Translations under genes and position numbers: made by a program
Notes under the pieces: generated by a model
Database searches by the model: none
Told to the model about the DNA's origin: nothing
Seen by the model: only the letters and a program-made list of their open reading frames with translations
NCBI RefSeq assembly: GCF_013266735.1
Contig: NZ_JABSNU010000002.1
Location: 496,001 to 560,000, forward strand
Source: Pedobacter foliorum
Lineage (GTDB): Bacteria; Bacteroidota; Bacteroidia; Sphingobacteriales; Sphingobacteriaceae
Direction: 5' to 3'
Length of the DNA stretch: 64,000 nucleotides
Part shown: positions 17,989 through 27,466 of the stretch, piece after piece
Numbering within the stretch: position 1 is the stretch's first letter
Layout: each line of letters opens with the position of its first letter

Positions 17989-18804
17989 ATGATCAATTTC
18001 CCTTTAGATAATTTAAAAAATCAAGAATCAGGTAATTTCTTTTTAATGGCCGGGCCTTGCGCCATAGAAGGCGAGGAAATCGCCATGAGAATAGCCGAGA
18101 AGATAGTTACAATAACAGATAAACTACAAATACCATATATTTTTAAGGGGTCTTACCGCAAAGCCAACCGTTCTAAAGGAGATTCCTTTACAGGTATTGG
18201 TGATGAAAAGGCACTTAAAATATTAGAGAAAGTAAGCAAAACTTTTGGTGTACCAACAGTAACAGATATTCATGAAAGTGCTGAAGCCGCTATGGCTGCT
18301 GCTTATGTTGATGTATTGCAAATTCCAGCCTTTTTATGTAGACAAACTGATTTGCTAATTGCAGCTGCAAAAACAAATAAAGTTGTAAACGTAAAAAAAG
18401 GTCAGTTTCTATCAGCTGGATCAATGAAGTTTGCTGTAGAAAAGATAGTTGAAGCAGGTAACAATAAAGTAATCCTTACCGATAGAGGTAATACTTTTGG
18501 ATATCAGGATCTTATTGTAGATTATCGTGGCTTGCCTGAAATGCAATCTTTTGGAGTGCCTGTTGTGATGGATTGTACGCATTCATTACAGCAACCAAAT
18601 CAAAGCAGCGGAGTCACAGGCGGTAAACCAGCATTAATAGAAACTATTGCTAAAGCTGCAATTGCAGTAGGAGCAGATGGTTTGTTTATTGAAACGCATC
18701 CGGATCCTGCAAATGCAAAATCAGATGGTGCTAATATGTTGCACCTCGATCTACTGGAAGACCTTTTGGTTAAACTAATAAGAGTAAGAAAAGCGGTTAT
18801 CTAA
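17989..18804 (+). CDS. kdsA: 3-deoxy-8-phosphooctulonate synthase
   Basis: The 271-residue enzyme condenses phosphoenolpyruvate with D-arabinose-5-phosphate to give KDO-8-phosphate for lipid A core. The TIM-barrel DAHP-synthase-I motifs are present: MAGPCAIEGEE, FKGSYRKANRSKGDSFTG, VKKGQFLSAGSM and ETHPDPANAKSDGANM. It lies 14 bases behind recQ and is probably read from the same transcript, though KDO synthesis and RecQ are unrelated functions. Confidence 0.96.
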   Translation: MINFPLDNLKNQESGNFFLMAGPCAIEGEEIAMRIAEKIVTITDKLQIPYIFKGSYRKANRSKGDSFTGIGDEKALKILEKVSKTFGVPTVTDIHESAEAAMAAAYVDVLQIPAFLCRQTDLLIAAAKTNKVVNVKKGQFLSAGSMKFAVEKIVEAGNNKVILTDRGNTFGYQDLIVDYRGLPEMQSFGVPVVMDCTHSLQQPNQSSGVTGGKPALIETIAKAAIAVGADGLFIETHPDPANAKSDGANMLHLDLLEDLLVKLIRVRKAVI

Positions 18805-18817
18805 CCGCTTTTTTTTA
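18789..18817 (+). terminator. terminator overlapping the kdsA stop codon
   Basis: AAAAGCGGTTA and TAACCGCTTTT pair around a 2-base centre (the real loop is larger), followed by further T. The TAA stop lies inside the right arm. Confidence 0.85.
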
Positions 18818-18838
18818 TGGGGGTTGTTAAAGAAGTTA

Positions 18839-20737
18839 TTATAACTTACTTATTATAAAAGAGGTTCTCCTGTTTAGCTTTCTATTTTCATCAGTGTTGT
18901 TAAGGGCGATGGGTTTTGTTTCGCCATATCCTTTGTAGGTTAGTCTCTCAGCTGCTATTTTATTCTCTAATAAATAATCATAAACTGCTTTTGCACGTTG
19001 CATAGATAGTTTCTCATTGTCTTTCACATTTCCAACATTATCGGTGTGCCCTTGTATTTCGATACTGACATTTGTGTTGTTTTTTAACAGATTAACAAGA
19101 GTTGTTAGCTCAGTAACAGATGCAGGCAGCAAATTATACTGATTGGTATTAAAGAATATGTTTTTCAGGATTACATTGGTGCCTACTTTTAGCTTTTCAA
19201 GTAAAATCTCTAGCACAAAGGGTTTATTCGTATAGGAATTGTTCAATTCATAATTTTCAGAATGAAACAGATAGCCATCAGCGCTAGCATTAAAGGCATA
19301 ATTTCCTCCAATTGGCATTACGGCAAGGAAGCCTCCAGTTTCTTTAGAAGTATAGTCGTTGTATTCTGTTTTCTCATTTTTTAGATTCACTATCTGAATC
19401 TGTGCTTCCAAAAATGCCCCCGTTTCTTTATCCTTTACAATCCCTTTTACATAAGTAATTGGAAGTGGCTTTTTGTTTTCAGGCATTTTGAATTGGTAGA
19501 TGTCCATATCTCCAAATCCTCCCTTTAAGTTAGAAGAAAACAAACCTTCTGTGCCATCTGGAGTTACAATTAAGCCGGTCTCCTCGTTAAACGTATTAAT
19601 CGGGTAGCCCATGTTTTCCGGCTTTTCCCAATGACCTGTATCATCTAGTCTGCTTAAAAAAATATCTTTGTTTCCTAATCCTGGCCATCCATCAGATGAG
19701 AAATAAAGCGTTTTTCCGTCAGGATGTATAAATGGAGTATGCTCATCGTATGGTGTATTTATTTCCGGACCAAGGTTTTTAGGGGTATCCCAATATCCAT
19801 CGCCTTTTAGTGTGCTTTTCCAAATATCATAACCACCTAAGCCTCCTGGTCTATTGCTTACAAAATACAGCGTGGTACCATCAGGGCTAATTGCAGGCTG
19901 CGAATCCCAGAATGGAGAGTTTAAAGGAGCACCAAGATTAAAAGGCTCACCCCAGTTATTACCATCTTTATGACTGACATAAATGTCGCATCTGCCTAGG
20001 CCATCTGGCCTGTTACATCCAGTAAAAAACAAGTAAAGCCCATCTGGAGAAATTGATTGTGCGCCCTCATTGAATTTTGAGGTGTTAATTTTATCACTTA
20101 ATGGAGTAGGAGTATTCCATTCTTTATTTACTTTATGCGAGATATAAAAGTCCTCGTTTCCATCAATATTTCTACTGAAAATTAAGCTTTCGCCATCTGC
20201 AGTGATAGATGGGAAGTAATCTCTATAGCTTGAATTTATTTCTTTTCCGAGATTAACAGGCTCATATTTTTGAGGAGATTTTATTGCTAAAACGGCAAAT
20301 TCACAATCTTTAAGGTATTTGCTAGCCTTGTTAATAAAGTCTTTATCATTGCCTTTGTAGTTTTTAATAAAGACGTTGATATGTTGTAATGCATTAGAAT
20401 AATCACCGGTGTTTAACTCGGATTCTGCTAAACCATAAAATAATCGGGGATCAGCTTTTTCTGCACCAAGATTTAAAGCATTTGTATAAGCAGATTTAGC
20501 TGCTTCAAAGTTCTTGGTTCTGCGATTAATGTCGCCAAGCTGTATAAAGGCAAATTGAAAAGAAGGATCGTCTTTTACCGATTGCTGTAAAGCAGAAACA
20601 GCAAGGTCGTAATTATCCTGCTTTAAAAATTCCTGAGCTTTATCAAAATTGGTTTGCGCCTTTTTTACATTGCTGGTTTGCGCACCGACATATATTATTA
20701 TAAAGAATAAGAAGGATGTGAGCAACGTTTTCTTCAT
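18839..20737 (-). CDS. PorE-like OmpA-family protein (TPR, beta-propeller, OmpA-C)
   Basis: The 632-residue exported protein has four parts: signal peptide (1-19), TPR units (about 22-150; KAQEFLKQDNYDLAVSALQQ), a WD40/PD40-like propeller with repeated DG--L-FSS-R-GG units (about 180-420), a carboxypeptidase-regulatory-like beta domain (about 430-520), and an OmpA peptidoglycan-binding domain (525-632; IQGHTDNVGNVKDNEKLS and RLTYKGYGETKP). This order matches PorE of the type IX secretion system, but Bacteroidota carry several paralogues and no other secretion gene is nearby. Role in the system is therefore only possible. Confidence 0.85.
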   Translation of the reverse strand: MKKTLLTSFLFFIIIYVGAQTSNVKKAQTNFDKAQEFLKQDNYDLAVSALQQSVKDDPSFQFAFIQLGDINRRTKNFEAAKSAYTNALNLGAEKADPRLFYGLAESELNTGDYSNALQHINVFIKNYKGNDKDFINKASKYLKDCEFAVLAIKSPQKYEPVNLGKEINSSYRDYFPSITADGESLIFSRNIDGNEDFYISHKVNKEWNTPTPLSDKINTSKFNEGAQSISPDGLYLFFTGCNRPDGLGRCDIYVSHKDGNNWGEPFNLGAPLNSPFWDSQPAISPDGTTLYFVSNRPGGLGGYDIWKSTLKGDGYWDTPKNLGPEINTPYDEHTPFIHPDGKTLYFSSDGWPGLGNKDIFLSRLDDTGHWEKPENMGYPINTFNEETGLIVTPDGTEGLFSSNLKGGFGDMDIYQFKMPENKKPLPITYVKGIVKDKETGAFLEAQIQIVNLKNEKTEYNDYTSKETGGFLAVMPIGGNYAFNASADGYLFHSENYELNNSYTNKPFVLEILLEKLKVGTNVILKNIFFNTNQYNLLPASVTELTTLVNLLKNNTNVSIEIQGHTDNVGNVKDNEKLSMQRAKAVYDYLLENKIAAERLTYKGYGETKPIALNNTDENRKLNRRTSFIISKL

Positions 20738-20787
20738 TGACGCTTATATTAACGAGAATATTAAATATAGCGAAATAGCCCGAAAAC

Positions 20788-21411
20788 CTATGGTATATTT
20801 AAATATTTATGTGTTTGCAAAGAAATTTCCCATTTAGGATTGGCCATTACATAATCAATAATCAAAGGAGTAATCTCTTTTGATTTAGACCATTCCGGTT
20901 GCAGGTAAAGCTTACAAGTATCCGAAACTGTCTCTGCATATTTCTCAGCCCATTCAAAATCACTTTTGTTAAATACAATTACTTTAAGCTCATTTGCGAA
21001 AGGAGTAATGTCAGGTCTTGGTGCTTTAAACTTCTTTGGTGAAAGACAAATCCAATCCCATTCACCGGATAGCGGGTATGCGCCCGAAGTCTCAATAAAA
21101 GTCAATATGTTTTTCTCACGAAGACGCTTAGTAAGGTAATCAAGATTATATATCAGAGGTTCACCACCGGTAATCACAACTGCTTTTCCTGGAAATGTAT
21201 CCGCTTTGGTAACAATATCATCAGATAAAGTAAGTGGGTGAAGTTCTGCATCCCAGCTTTCTTTTACATCACACCAGTGGCAACCCACATCACAACCGCC
21301 TAAACGAATAAAATAAGCTGCTTTACCGGTATTAAATCCTTCTCCTTGTATTGTGTAAAACTCTTCCATTAAAGGAAGTAGTGTGCCGTCTGCTGGTATT
21401 TGATGTGCCAT
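20788..21411 (-). CDS. queE: 7-carboxy-7-deazaguanine synthase
   Basis: The 207-residue radical-SAM enzyme forms the 7-deazaguanine ring of queuosine from CPH4. The cluster ligands are Cys40, Cys44 and Cys47, the CxxxCxxC spacing typical of many QueE proteins, in a GGCDVGCHWCD block. The preceding EEFYTIQGEGFNTGKAAYFI segment and the later VVITGGEPL motif are also diagnostic. The short protein agrees with the compact QueE fold. A queuosine-precursor transporter gene lies 7 kb away, but the other que genes are outside the window. Confidence 0.94.
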   Translation of the reverse strand: MAHQIPADGTLLPLMEEFYTIQGEGFNTGKAAYFIRLGGCDVGCHWCDVKESWDAELHPLTLSDDIVTKADTFPGKAVVITGGEPLIYNLDYLTKRLREKNILTFIETSGAYPLSGEWDWICLSPKKFKAPRPDITPFANELKVIVFNKSDFEWAEKYAETVSDTCKLYLQPEWSKSKEITPLIIDYVMANPKWEISLQTHKYLNIP

Positions 21412-21422
21412 ATATAGGGTTG

Positions 21423-21430
21423 CAAAGTTA
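21423..21430 (-). promoter_or_regulatory. putative -7 element for queE
   Basis: Minus-strand TAACTTTGC matches TAnnTTTGC exactly and ends 11 bases before the queE ATG, implying a very short leader. Confidence 0.45.
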
Positions 21431-21559
21431 AATAAATATCCGAGGGAAATTAGATTATATGTATATTGAGCAGATATAAATGACCTATCTGTGAAGAAAT
21501 CATGATTATTTTAATCATTGATTTTAAAATAGTTGTTTAAAATTTAATAGAGTTCGATT

Positions 21560-21892
21560 TTGAAGTGGCATAAAATAGAGACAGAAATACCCGATGAGGA
21601 ATTTGTGAAGCAGATTAATGTAGATGGTAAAAAGCTCTGCCTGGTAAAACATCAAGAAAAACTTTTTGTAGTACAAAACACTTGTCCGCATGCCGGTGGT
21701 ATTTTAAGCGGAGGTTGGTGTAAAAATGGAAACCTCATTTGTCCAATTCATCGTTGGGAATATAACCTTGAAAACGGAAGAGGAGGTGAGGGGCAGGGCG
21801 ATTACATAGATATTTACCCAATAGAAACAAGATCTGATGGGGTTTATGTAGGCTTTAAAGAAAGCTGGATTAAAAAGTTGTTTGGGAAATAA
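21560..21892 (+). CDS. Rieske [2Fe-2S] ferredoxin-like protein
   Basis: The 110-residue protein has both Rieske ligand pairs: Cys42-x-His44 in NTCPHAGG and Cys61-x-x-His64 in ICPIHRWEYNL. It has no signal peptide or membrane anchor, so it resembles soluble Rieske ferredoxins such as the small subunit of nitrite reductase or dioxygenase ferredoxins. The start is TTG at 21560, since no ATG precedes the Rieske fold and MKWHKI is a plausible family N-terminus. It stands alone, and its electron partner is unknown. Confidence 0.85.
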   Translation: MKWHKIETEIPDEEFVKQINVDGKKLCLVKHQEKLFVVQNTCPHAGGILSGGWCKNGNLICPIHRWEYNLENGRGGEGQGDYIDIYPIETRSDGVYVGFKESWIKKLFGK

Positions 21893-21907
21893 GGGTTAAT
21901 TAACAGT

Positions 21908-22000
21908 ACACTCGTCATCCTGAATTTATTTCAGGACCTCTCAAGAGAAAGAAAGCCTTGCTAGTGCGAGGTCCTGAAATAAATTCAGGATGACGAGTGT
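21908..22000. repeat. intergenic inverted-repeat element A
   Basis: Two perfect 33-base arms (21908-21940 and 21968-22000; left arm begins ACACTCGTCATCCTGAATTT) flank a 27-base loop. It lies between the convergent Rieske and folD genes. The left arm plus loop match element C at 55.9 kb in 54 of 58 positions. It is probably a dispersed repeat that can fold into a very stable hairpin and may end transcription from both sides. Confidence 0.9.
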
Positions 22001-22020
22001 GTTAATAATAACAGGCCTAA

Positions 22021-22902
22021 TTACCCGTAAATTTCTTTTTTAGCAGAAGCAAGTGTGTTCTTTAATAAACCAACAATGGTCATTAAGCCAACACCGCCCG
22101 GTACAGGAGTAATCCAAGAAGATACAGGAGCAACGTTGTCAAAATCAACATCTCCATATAGTTTGTATCCCGATTTGGTAGTTTCAGAAGTTTCTCTGTT
22201 CATACCCACATCTATAATAATAGCACCAGGTTTAACCATATCAGCAGTGATGAAATTCTTTTTGCCAATAGCAGCAATAATAATATCAGCCTGCAAACAC
22301 ATTTCTTTTAAGTTAGTAGTTCTGCTATGTGTAAGAGACACAGTACAGTTGCCAGGATTTGCATTGCGCGCCATAAGAATACTCATTGGGCTACCAACAA
22401 TATTACTTCTGCCAACAACTACACAATGTTTACCAACTGTATCTATTTCATAAGATTTCAACATTAGCATAATGCCATAAGGCGTAGCAGGAATGAAGCA
22501 TGGTAAATTACGCATCATGCGACCTAAATTGATAGGGTGAAAACCATCCACATCCTTACGATGATCGATAGCTTCAGTTACCTTTTCAGGATCAATATGT
22601 TTAGGCAATGGAAGTTGAACAATTAAACCGTCAACACCAGCATCCTGATTAATTTCTTTAACTTTTTGTAATAATTCTTCTTCAGTAACAGTAACATCGT
22701 ATCTGATCAGTGAAGACTGGAAGCCAACTTTTTCACAGTTTTTCATTTTACTGGCAACATAAGTCTCACTTCCACCATCATTACCTACAAGTATGGCTAC
22801 CAGATGAGGCTTTCTGCCACTAGTTGCTAAAAAATCTGCAGCTTCAACTGCTATTTCCTGTTTTATTTTCTCTGATACAAATTTTCCGTCAAGTAATTTC
22901 AT
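22021..22902 (-). CDS. folD: bifunctional methylene-THF dehydrogenase/cyclohydrolase
   Basis: The 293-residue enzyme interconverts 5,10-methylene- and 10-formyl-tetrahydrofolate with NADP. FolD signatures are [16 protein letters not shown] (holding the catalytic Lys of the family), [12 protein letters not shown], the nucleotide-binding [17 protein letters not shown], and [17 protein letters not shown] near the C-terminus. The length is normal. It is separated from lepA by a repeat-containing gap of 112 bases and so may have its own promoter. Confidence 0.96.
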   Translation of the reverse strand: MKLLDGKFVSEKIKQEIAVEAADFLATSGRKPHLVAILVGNDGGSETYVASKMKNCEKVGFQSSLIRYDVTVTEEELLQKVKEINQDAGVDGLIVQLPLPKHIDPEKVTEAIDHRKDVDGFHPINLGRMMRNLPCFIPATPYGIMLMLKSYEIDTVGKHCVVVGRSNIVGSPMSILMARNANPGNCTVSLTHSRTTNLKEMCLQADIIIAAIGKKNFITADMVKPGAIIIDVGMNRETSETTKSGYKLYGDVDFDNVAPVSSWITPVPGGVGLMTIVGLLKNTLASAKKEIYG

Positions 22903-22934
22903 CCTAGTATATCGTGCTTATGTATTTAGTCGGC

Positions 22935-22990
22935 AGTATTTAGTACTTAGGCTAGCTGCATATTCGAGCTATGTCTAAGTACTAAATACT
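22935..22990. repeat. 16-bp inverted repeat between lepA and folD
   Basis: AGTATTTAGTACTTAG (22935-22950) and CTAAGTACTAAATACT (22975-22990) are exact inverse copies with a 24-base loop. Further half copies flank them: GTATTTAGT at 22922-22930 and CTAAGTACTA from 22996. The loop contains CTAGCTGCATATTCGAGCTA. This could be a lepA terminator or a dispersed repeat; no T run follows. Confidence 0.8.
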
Positions 22991-23014
22991 ATCTACTAAG
23001 TACTAATTTAAAAG

Positions 23015-24802
23015 TTAATCTAATTTCAATACCGCCATAAATGCAGTTTGTGGGATTTCCACATTACCTACCTGGCGCATACGTTTTTTACCTTGTTTTT
23101 GTTTTTCCAAGAGCTTACGTTTACGAGAAATATCACCACCATAACATTTTGCGGTAACATCCTTACGTAAGGCACTAAGCGTTTCACGGGCAATAACTTT
23201 TGCACCAATAGACGCTTGTATTTTAATCTCGAATTGTTGACGAGGGATTAGTTCTCTTAGTTTTTCACAAATTTTCTTACCAAAATCGTAAGCGTTGCTA
23301 CGGTGAATCAATGAAGATAAAGCATCAACTGGTTCATCATTTAACAACATATCTAATCTAACCAGATCAGACTTGCGGTAACCAATCTGATGGTAGTCAA
23401 ATGAAGCATAACCTTTAGAAATCGTTTTTAATTTATCATAAAAATCAAAAACAATCTCTCCCATAGGCATCTCAAAAACAAGCTCTACACGATCAGAAGT
23501 CAGGTAAGATTGATTTGCAATAATTCCTCTTTTCTGGATACAAAGTGACATTACCGGGCCAACAAATTCAGCTTTAGTAATGATGTTTGCTTTGATAAAT
23601 GGTTCTTCAACAGAATCCAATTTACTTGGATCTGGTAAATCTGAAGGATTGTTTACAATAACTTCTTCACCTTTGGTAGTATGTGCAACGTATGATACGT
23701 TGGGTACGGTTGTAATAACCGTCATATCAAATTCACGCTCTAAACGTTCCTGAATAATCTCCATGTGCAGCATTCCTAAGAAACCGCAACGGAAACCGAA
23801 ACCTAAGGCAGCAGAACTTTCCGGCTCAAATACGATAGAAGCATCATTCAATTGCAACTTGTGCATTGCCTCACGTAATTCCTCAAATTCATCAGTATCA
23901 ACAGGATAAATACCTGCGAAAACCATTGGTTTAACCTCTTCAAAACCTTGAATCGACTCTAAAGATGGTCTGTCAACAGTAGTAATTGTATCACCAACTT
24001 TTACCTCACGAGCTTCTTTAATACCGGAAATAATGTAACCCACATCACCGGTTTTAACTACAGCACGAGGCGACATATCCAGTTTTAAAATACCAACTTC
24101 GTCAGCTAAATACTGTTTACCTGTGTTAATGAATTTAACTTTATCACCTTTTTTAATTTGACCGTTTATTACTTTATAGTAAGCAATAATTCCCCTAAAA
24201 GGATTAAAAACAGAGTCAAAAATCAAAGCCTGTAAAGGTGCTTCAGGATCTCCAACAGGAGCAGGAACACGGTCTACAATAGCTTGAATAATATCAGGAA
24301 TACCCAAACCTGTTTTACCAGATGCAGGAATGATATCTTCGCGCTTACAGCCGATCAGATCAATAATCTGGTCTTTTACTTCCTCAGGCATTGCCCCAGG
24401 TAAATCCATTTTATTTAAAATCGGAATAATTTCAAGATCGTGCTCTAGAGCTAGATATAAGTTTGAAATGGTTTGTGCCTGAATTCCCTGAGATGCATCA
24501 ACAATAAGTAGTGCACCTTCGCAAGCTGCGATAGAACGAGAAACTTCATAAGAAAAATCAACGTGTCCAGGTGTATCAATCAGGTTGAAATTGTATTCAA
24601 TATCACCTACCTTATAGTTCATTTGTATGGCATGACTTTTAATAGTAATGCCTCGTTCGCGCTCAAGGTCCATGTTATCCAATAACTGGGCCTGCGATTC
24701 GCGTTGAGAAATCGTCTCGGTATATTCTAACAAACGGTCAGCCAAGGTGCTTTTCCCGTGGTCAATATGTGCAATTATGCAAAAATTACGTATATGCTTC
24801 AT
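23015..24802 (-). CDS. lepA: elongation factor 4 (LepA)
   Basis: The 595-residue ribosome-bound GTPase back-translocates or remodels stalled ribosomes. G1 is [15 protein letters not shown], the switch region RERGITI, G3 [12 protein letters not shown] and G4 NKMDLP. The EF-G-like domains lack domain IV, and the LepA-specific C-terminal domain is present ([33 protein letters not shown]). The length is standard. An exact -7 element lies 8 bases before the ATG. Confidence 0.97.
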   Translation of the reverse strand: MKHIRNFCIIAHIDHGKSTLADRLLEYTETISQRESQAQLLDNMDLERERGITIKSHAIQMNYKVGDIEYNFNLIDTPGHVDFSYEVSRSIAACEGALLIVDASQGIQAQTISNLYLALEHDLEIIPILNKMDLPGAMPEEVKDQIIDLIGCKREDIIPASGKTGLGIPDIIQAIVDRVPAPVGDPEAPLQALIFDSVFNPFRGIIAYYKVINGQIKKGDKVKFINTGKQYLADEVGILKLDMSPRAVVKTGDVGYIISGIKEAREVKVGDTITTVDRPSLESIQGFEEVKPMVFAGIYPVDTDEFEELREAMHKLQLNDASIVFEPESSAALGFGFRCGFLGMLHMEIIQERLEREFDMTVITTVPNVSYVAHTTKGEEVIVNNPSDLPDPSKLDSVEEPFIKANIITKAEFVGPVMSLCIQKRGIIANQSYLTSDRVELVFEMPMGEIVFDFYDKLKTISKGYASFDYHQIGYRKSDLVRLDMLLNDEPVDALSSLIHRSNAYDFGKKICEKLRELIPRQQFEIKIQASIGAKVIARETLSALRKDVTAKCYGGDISRKRKLLEKQKQGKKRMRQVGNVEIPQTAFMAVLKLD

Positions 24803-24810
24803 CAGTGGCG

Positions 24811-24818
24811 CAAAGATA
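24811..24818 (-). promoter_or_regulatory. putative -7 element for lepA
   Basis: Minus-strand TATCTTTGC is an exact TAnnTTTGC match, located between the cutC stop and the lepA start and ending 8 bases before the lepA ATG. It suggests lepA is also read on its own. Confidence 0.5.
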
Positions 24819-24832
24819 AGGTTTTGAGCGGA

Positions 24833-25576
24833 TTATTCCGCAGGTTTGTTTGCTAGCTCGATTAAATTTTTTACAGTCTCACTATCAGTAAGATCGTAAC
24901 TGAACTCATCGGCTATGCTTCCCATGCTCAATCTGGGGTTTCTGAACTGCATTTCGCTCTTTACAGCATGCCTTGCAGAGGCATGAAATTCTTTAGCGCC
25001 TGTTATTTTAATGATGTCAGAAATATTACTTGCTGAAACACCTGCGCCCGGCATAATAATGATTCTGCCTTCAGCTTGTTTAATTAGCTTGGCAAGTACA
25101 TCAGCGCCTTTAAGTGCCGAAGCTTCTCCTCCTGATGTAAGGATGCGCTCGCAACCCAACTCAATAATGTCCTCCAGTGCCTTTTCAAGGTCGTTGCTCA
25201 TGTCAAAAGCCCTATGAAAAGTTACAGGCATTGGTTTCGCTGTTTCAATCAGCTCTGCACATCTTTCCTTGTCTACACTGCCATCGGCCTTTAAAATGCC
25301 AATAACTACTCCATTGCAATTTAATGATTTACAGATTTTTATATCTTCCTTCATTAAATTGAACTCCAACTCTGAGTACAAGAAATCGCCGCCACGTGGA
25401 CGTATAATTGGATATACCTTTATTGATAATGTTTTTTTAGCTAATGCAATCTGAGCATAGCTTGGCGTTGTACCGCCTTCAGGTAAATTATCGCATAACT
25501 CAACCCTAATTGCGCCACCTTCCTGAGCTGCAAGAGCAGACCTTACGGAATTGGCGCAAACCTCCATATTTACCAT
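24833..25576 (-). CDS. cutC: copper homeostasis protein CutC family
   Basis: The 247-residue TIM-barrel protein shows the CutC hallmarks: EVCANSVRSALAAQEGGAIRVELCDNL is split over the first 30 residues, then IIRPRGGDFLYSE, ITFHRAFDMSND-like VTFHRAFDMSND, ERILTSGGEASAL and IMPGAGVSASNI, and a final EFHASARHAV. CutC was first linked to copper tolerance, but its enzymatic role is unsettled. The gene follows the asparaginase-type gene by 11 bases and is part of the minus-strand run from 28612. Confidence 0.92.
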   Translation of the reverse strand: MVNMEVCANSVRSALAAQEGGAIRVELCDNLPEGGTTPSYAQIALAKKTLSIKVYPIIRPRGGDFLYSELEFNLMKEDIKICKSLNCNGVVIGILKADGSVDKERCAELIETAKPMPVTFHRAFDMSNDLEKALEDIIELGCERILTSGGEASALKGADVLAKLIKQAEGRIIIMPGAGVSASNISDIIKITGAKEFHASARHAVKSEMQFRNPRLSMGSIADEFSYDLTDSETVKNLIELANKPAE

Positions 25577-25587
25577 GATACTAAATC

Positions 25588-26622
25588 TTAATAATAACTT
25601 TTTCCGGGAATTAACAGGTCATCTTTCTGCTCAGTACAAACGGCATAACTAAAGCCTTTCTGAATAGCGTAAGCGCCGTATTCACCTTTTTTATTGATGG
25701 CAAGAAAGCCTACCTGTATTACTTTTGCAGTTTCAGGTTTCTTTTTGATGATTCTCATAACCGCTTCTTTGCAAGCATCTTCCGGTGAATAACCTTGGCG
25801 CATCAGTTCTACAACCAAGAAACTTCCAACGTTACGAATCACCTCTTCGCCAACTCCGGTAGAAGTAGCACCACCAACCTCATTGTCAACATACAAGCCA
25901 GCACCAATTATCGGACTGTCGCCAACACGGCCATGTAGTTTGTAAGCCATTCCACTGGTAGTACAAGCACCGGAGATATTGCCTTTGGCATCAATAGCCA
26001 GCATACCTATGGTGTCGTGATTGTATTGATTTCCAGGTAATTTAGTGGGAGCAGCCTTTTGGTAAAGTTTGTTCTCTATGTTCATTACCGGAGCATATTT
26101 TGCAGTTTTAAGCCATTCTTTCCAGGCTTTTTCACTTTCCTTGGTCAATAAGTTTTCTTTTTTAAAACCATTTTCCAAAGCAAATTGAAGTGCACCATCA
26201 CCAACAAGCATAACATGCGGCGTTTTTTCCATTACCAATCTGGCAACAGAAATTGGGTGCATAATGTATTCAAGACCAGCTACAGAGCCGCAATTACCTT
26301 GCTCGTCCATAATACAGGCATCAAGCGTAACATGGCCATCTCTGTCTGGCAAGCCACCATAACCTACAGACTGATTTTTTGGATCAGCTTCTGGTACATG
26401 TACGCCTTGTTCAACAGCATCTAAAGCTCTTCCGCCTTTGGAAAGTACTTTCCAAGCGGCCTGATTAGCTGCAATTCCAAAATCCCAGGTAGAGATTACA
26501 ATAGGTTTAACATCAACAGAAGCCGATGTGGTCGGAATAATTCCGGCAATACTTTTTTTATCAATAGCAAGTAGCGAAGCTGATATTGCTGTTGTTTTTA
26601 TGAATTTTCTACGATTAAACAT
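25588..26622 (-). CDS. Tat-exported N4-(beta-N-acetylglucosaminyl)-L-asparaginase family hydrolase
   Basis: The 344-residue protein belongs to the Ntn-hydrolase glycosylasparaginase family, which splits the GlcNAc-Asn link of glycoproteins. The autocleavage site is NHDTIGMLAID, with the nucleophile Thr204. The N-terminus MFNRRKFIKTTAISAS is a twin-arginine signal, so export is expected. I chose ATG 26622: the upstream in-frame ATG at 26664 would overlap the omega-amidase gene and hide the Tat motif. DACIMDEQGNCGSVAGLE and HGRVGDSPIIGAGLYVDN are conserved family blocks. Substrate could also be other asparagine derivatives. Confidence 0.88.
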   Translation of the reverse strand: MFNRRKFIKTTAISASLLAIDKKSIAGIIPTTSASVDVKPIVISTWDFGIAANQAAWKVLSKGGRALDAVEQGVHVPEADPKNQSVGYGGLPDRDGHVTLDACIMDEQGNCGSVAGLEYIMHPISVARLVMEKTPHVMLVGDGALQFALENGFKKENLLTKESEKAWKEWLKTAKYAPVMNIENKLYQKAAPTKLPGNQYNHDTIGMLAIDAKGNISGACTTSGMAYKLHGRVGDSPIIGAGLYVDNEVGGATSTGVGEEVIRNVGSFLVVELMRQGYSPEDACKEAVMRIIKKKPETAKVIQVGFLAINKKGEYGAYAIQKGFSYAVCTEQKDDLLIPGKSYY

Positions 26623-26638
26623 TGTAGTGTTAAAGTAA

Positions 26639-27442
26639 CTAAATAATTTTAAAATTATCGGCATCTCTTAGGAAAGGAAAACTACGGCGAGTTTTAACCA
26701 ATTCCTCGTAACCTATGCTGAAGGTGTATAGATCTTCATCTTCAGGTTTGTAGTAAATAGTTTTTCCCATTGGGTCAATACATTGAGAGTGACCACTATG
26801 GTAAACTTCTTTGCCATCATGACCAACCCTGTTTGCTGCAATTACATAACTTTGATTTTCGATAGCGCGAGCAGGAATAAGTGCATTCCAATGACTCGAC
26901 CTTTTATCCGGCCAGCTTGCTATTAATAGCAAAATATCATACTCTGCATTCTGATTGCGCAACCAAACCGGGAAACGCAGATCATAGCAAATGGCCAAAC
27001 GTATTTTCCAGCCTTTTAGGTCTACAATTACTTTGTCCTCACCGGGAGCATAGTTTTTGTCTTCATCGCCTAATCCAAAAAGGTGACGTTTATCATAATG
27101 ACTAAAAGTGCCGTCTGGTAACATCCAGATTAATCTGTTATAGTATTTATTGTTTTCTTTTATGATTAAACTTCCGGTAACTACGCATTCATATTTCTCG
27201 GCTGTTTGAGCCATCCATTGCATGGTTTTTCCATTCATCTCTTCTGCAAGCGATTCAGCATTCATGCTAAAACCTGTATTGAACATCTCTGGAAGTACAA
27301 TCAGGTCAGTTTTTTCTTTTATCCCCATTGATAACCTTAGGGCAAGGTTTTGTAAGTTTTTATCTATATTTTCCCAAAATAGGTAGGCCTGATAAATCGT
27401 AACTTTGAGATTGCTAATATTCAGGTAATTTGGTTGATCCAT
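26639..27442 (-). CDS. omega-amidase (nitrilase superfamily, YafV/Nit2-like)
   Basis: The 267-residue hydrolase has the nitrilase triad Glu52 (LPEMFNTGFSM), Lys118 (YDKRHLFGLGDED) and Cys152 (AICYDLRFPVWLRN). The FNTGFSM and RHLFGLGDED blocks are typical of YafV/Nit2 omega-amidases, which hydrolyse the 2-oxo acid amides left by glutamine transaminases (2-oxoglutaramate or 2-oxosuccinamate). The gene follows the aminotransferase by 24 bases, the expected partner. Confidence 0.88.
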   Translation of the reverse strand: MDQPNYLNISNLKVTIYQAYLFWENIDKNLQNLALRLSMGIKEKTDLIVLPEMFNTGFSMNAESLAEEMNGKTMQWMAQTAEKYECVVTGSLIIKENNKYYNRLIWMLPDGTFSHYDKRHLFGLGDEDKNYAPGEDKVIVDLKGWKIRLAICYDLRFPVWLRNQNAEYDILLLIASWPDKRSSHWNALIPARAIENQSYVIAANRVGHDGKEVYHSGHSQCIDPMGKTIYYKPEDEDLYTFSIGYEELVKTRRSFPFLRDADNFKII

Positions 27443-27466
27443 TATTCTAATTTAAAGGGATGTAAA

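Noticed and set aside
22055..22453. 132-codon plus-strand frame
   Set aside because: It lies wholly within folD on the other strand and has no family features.
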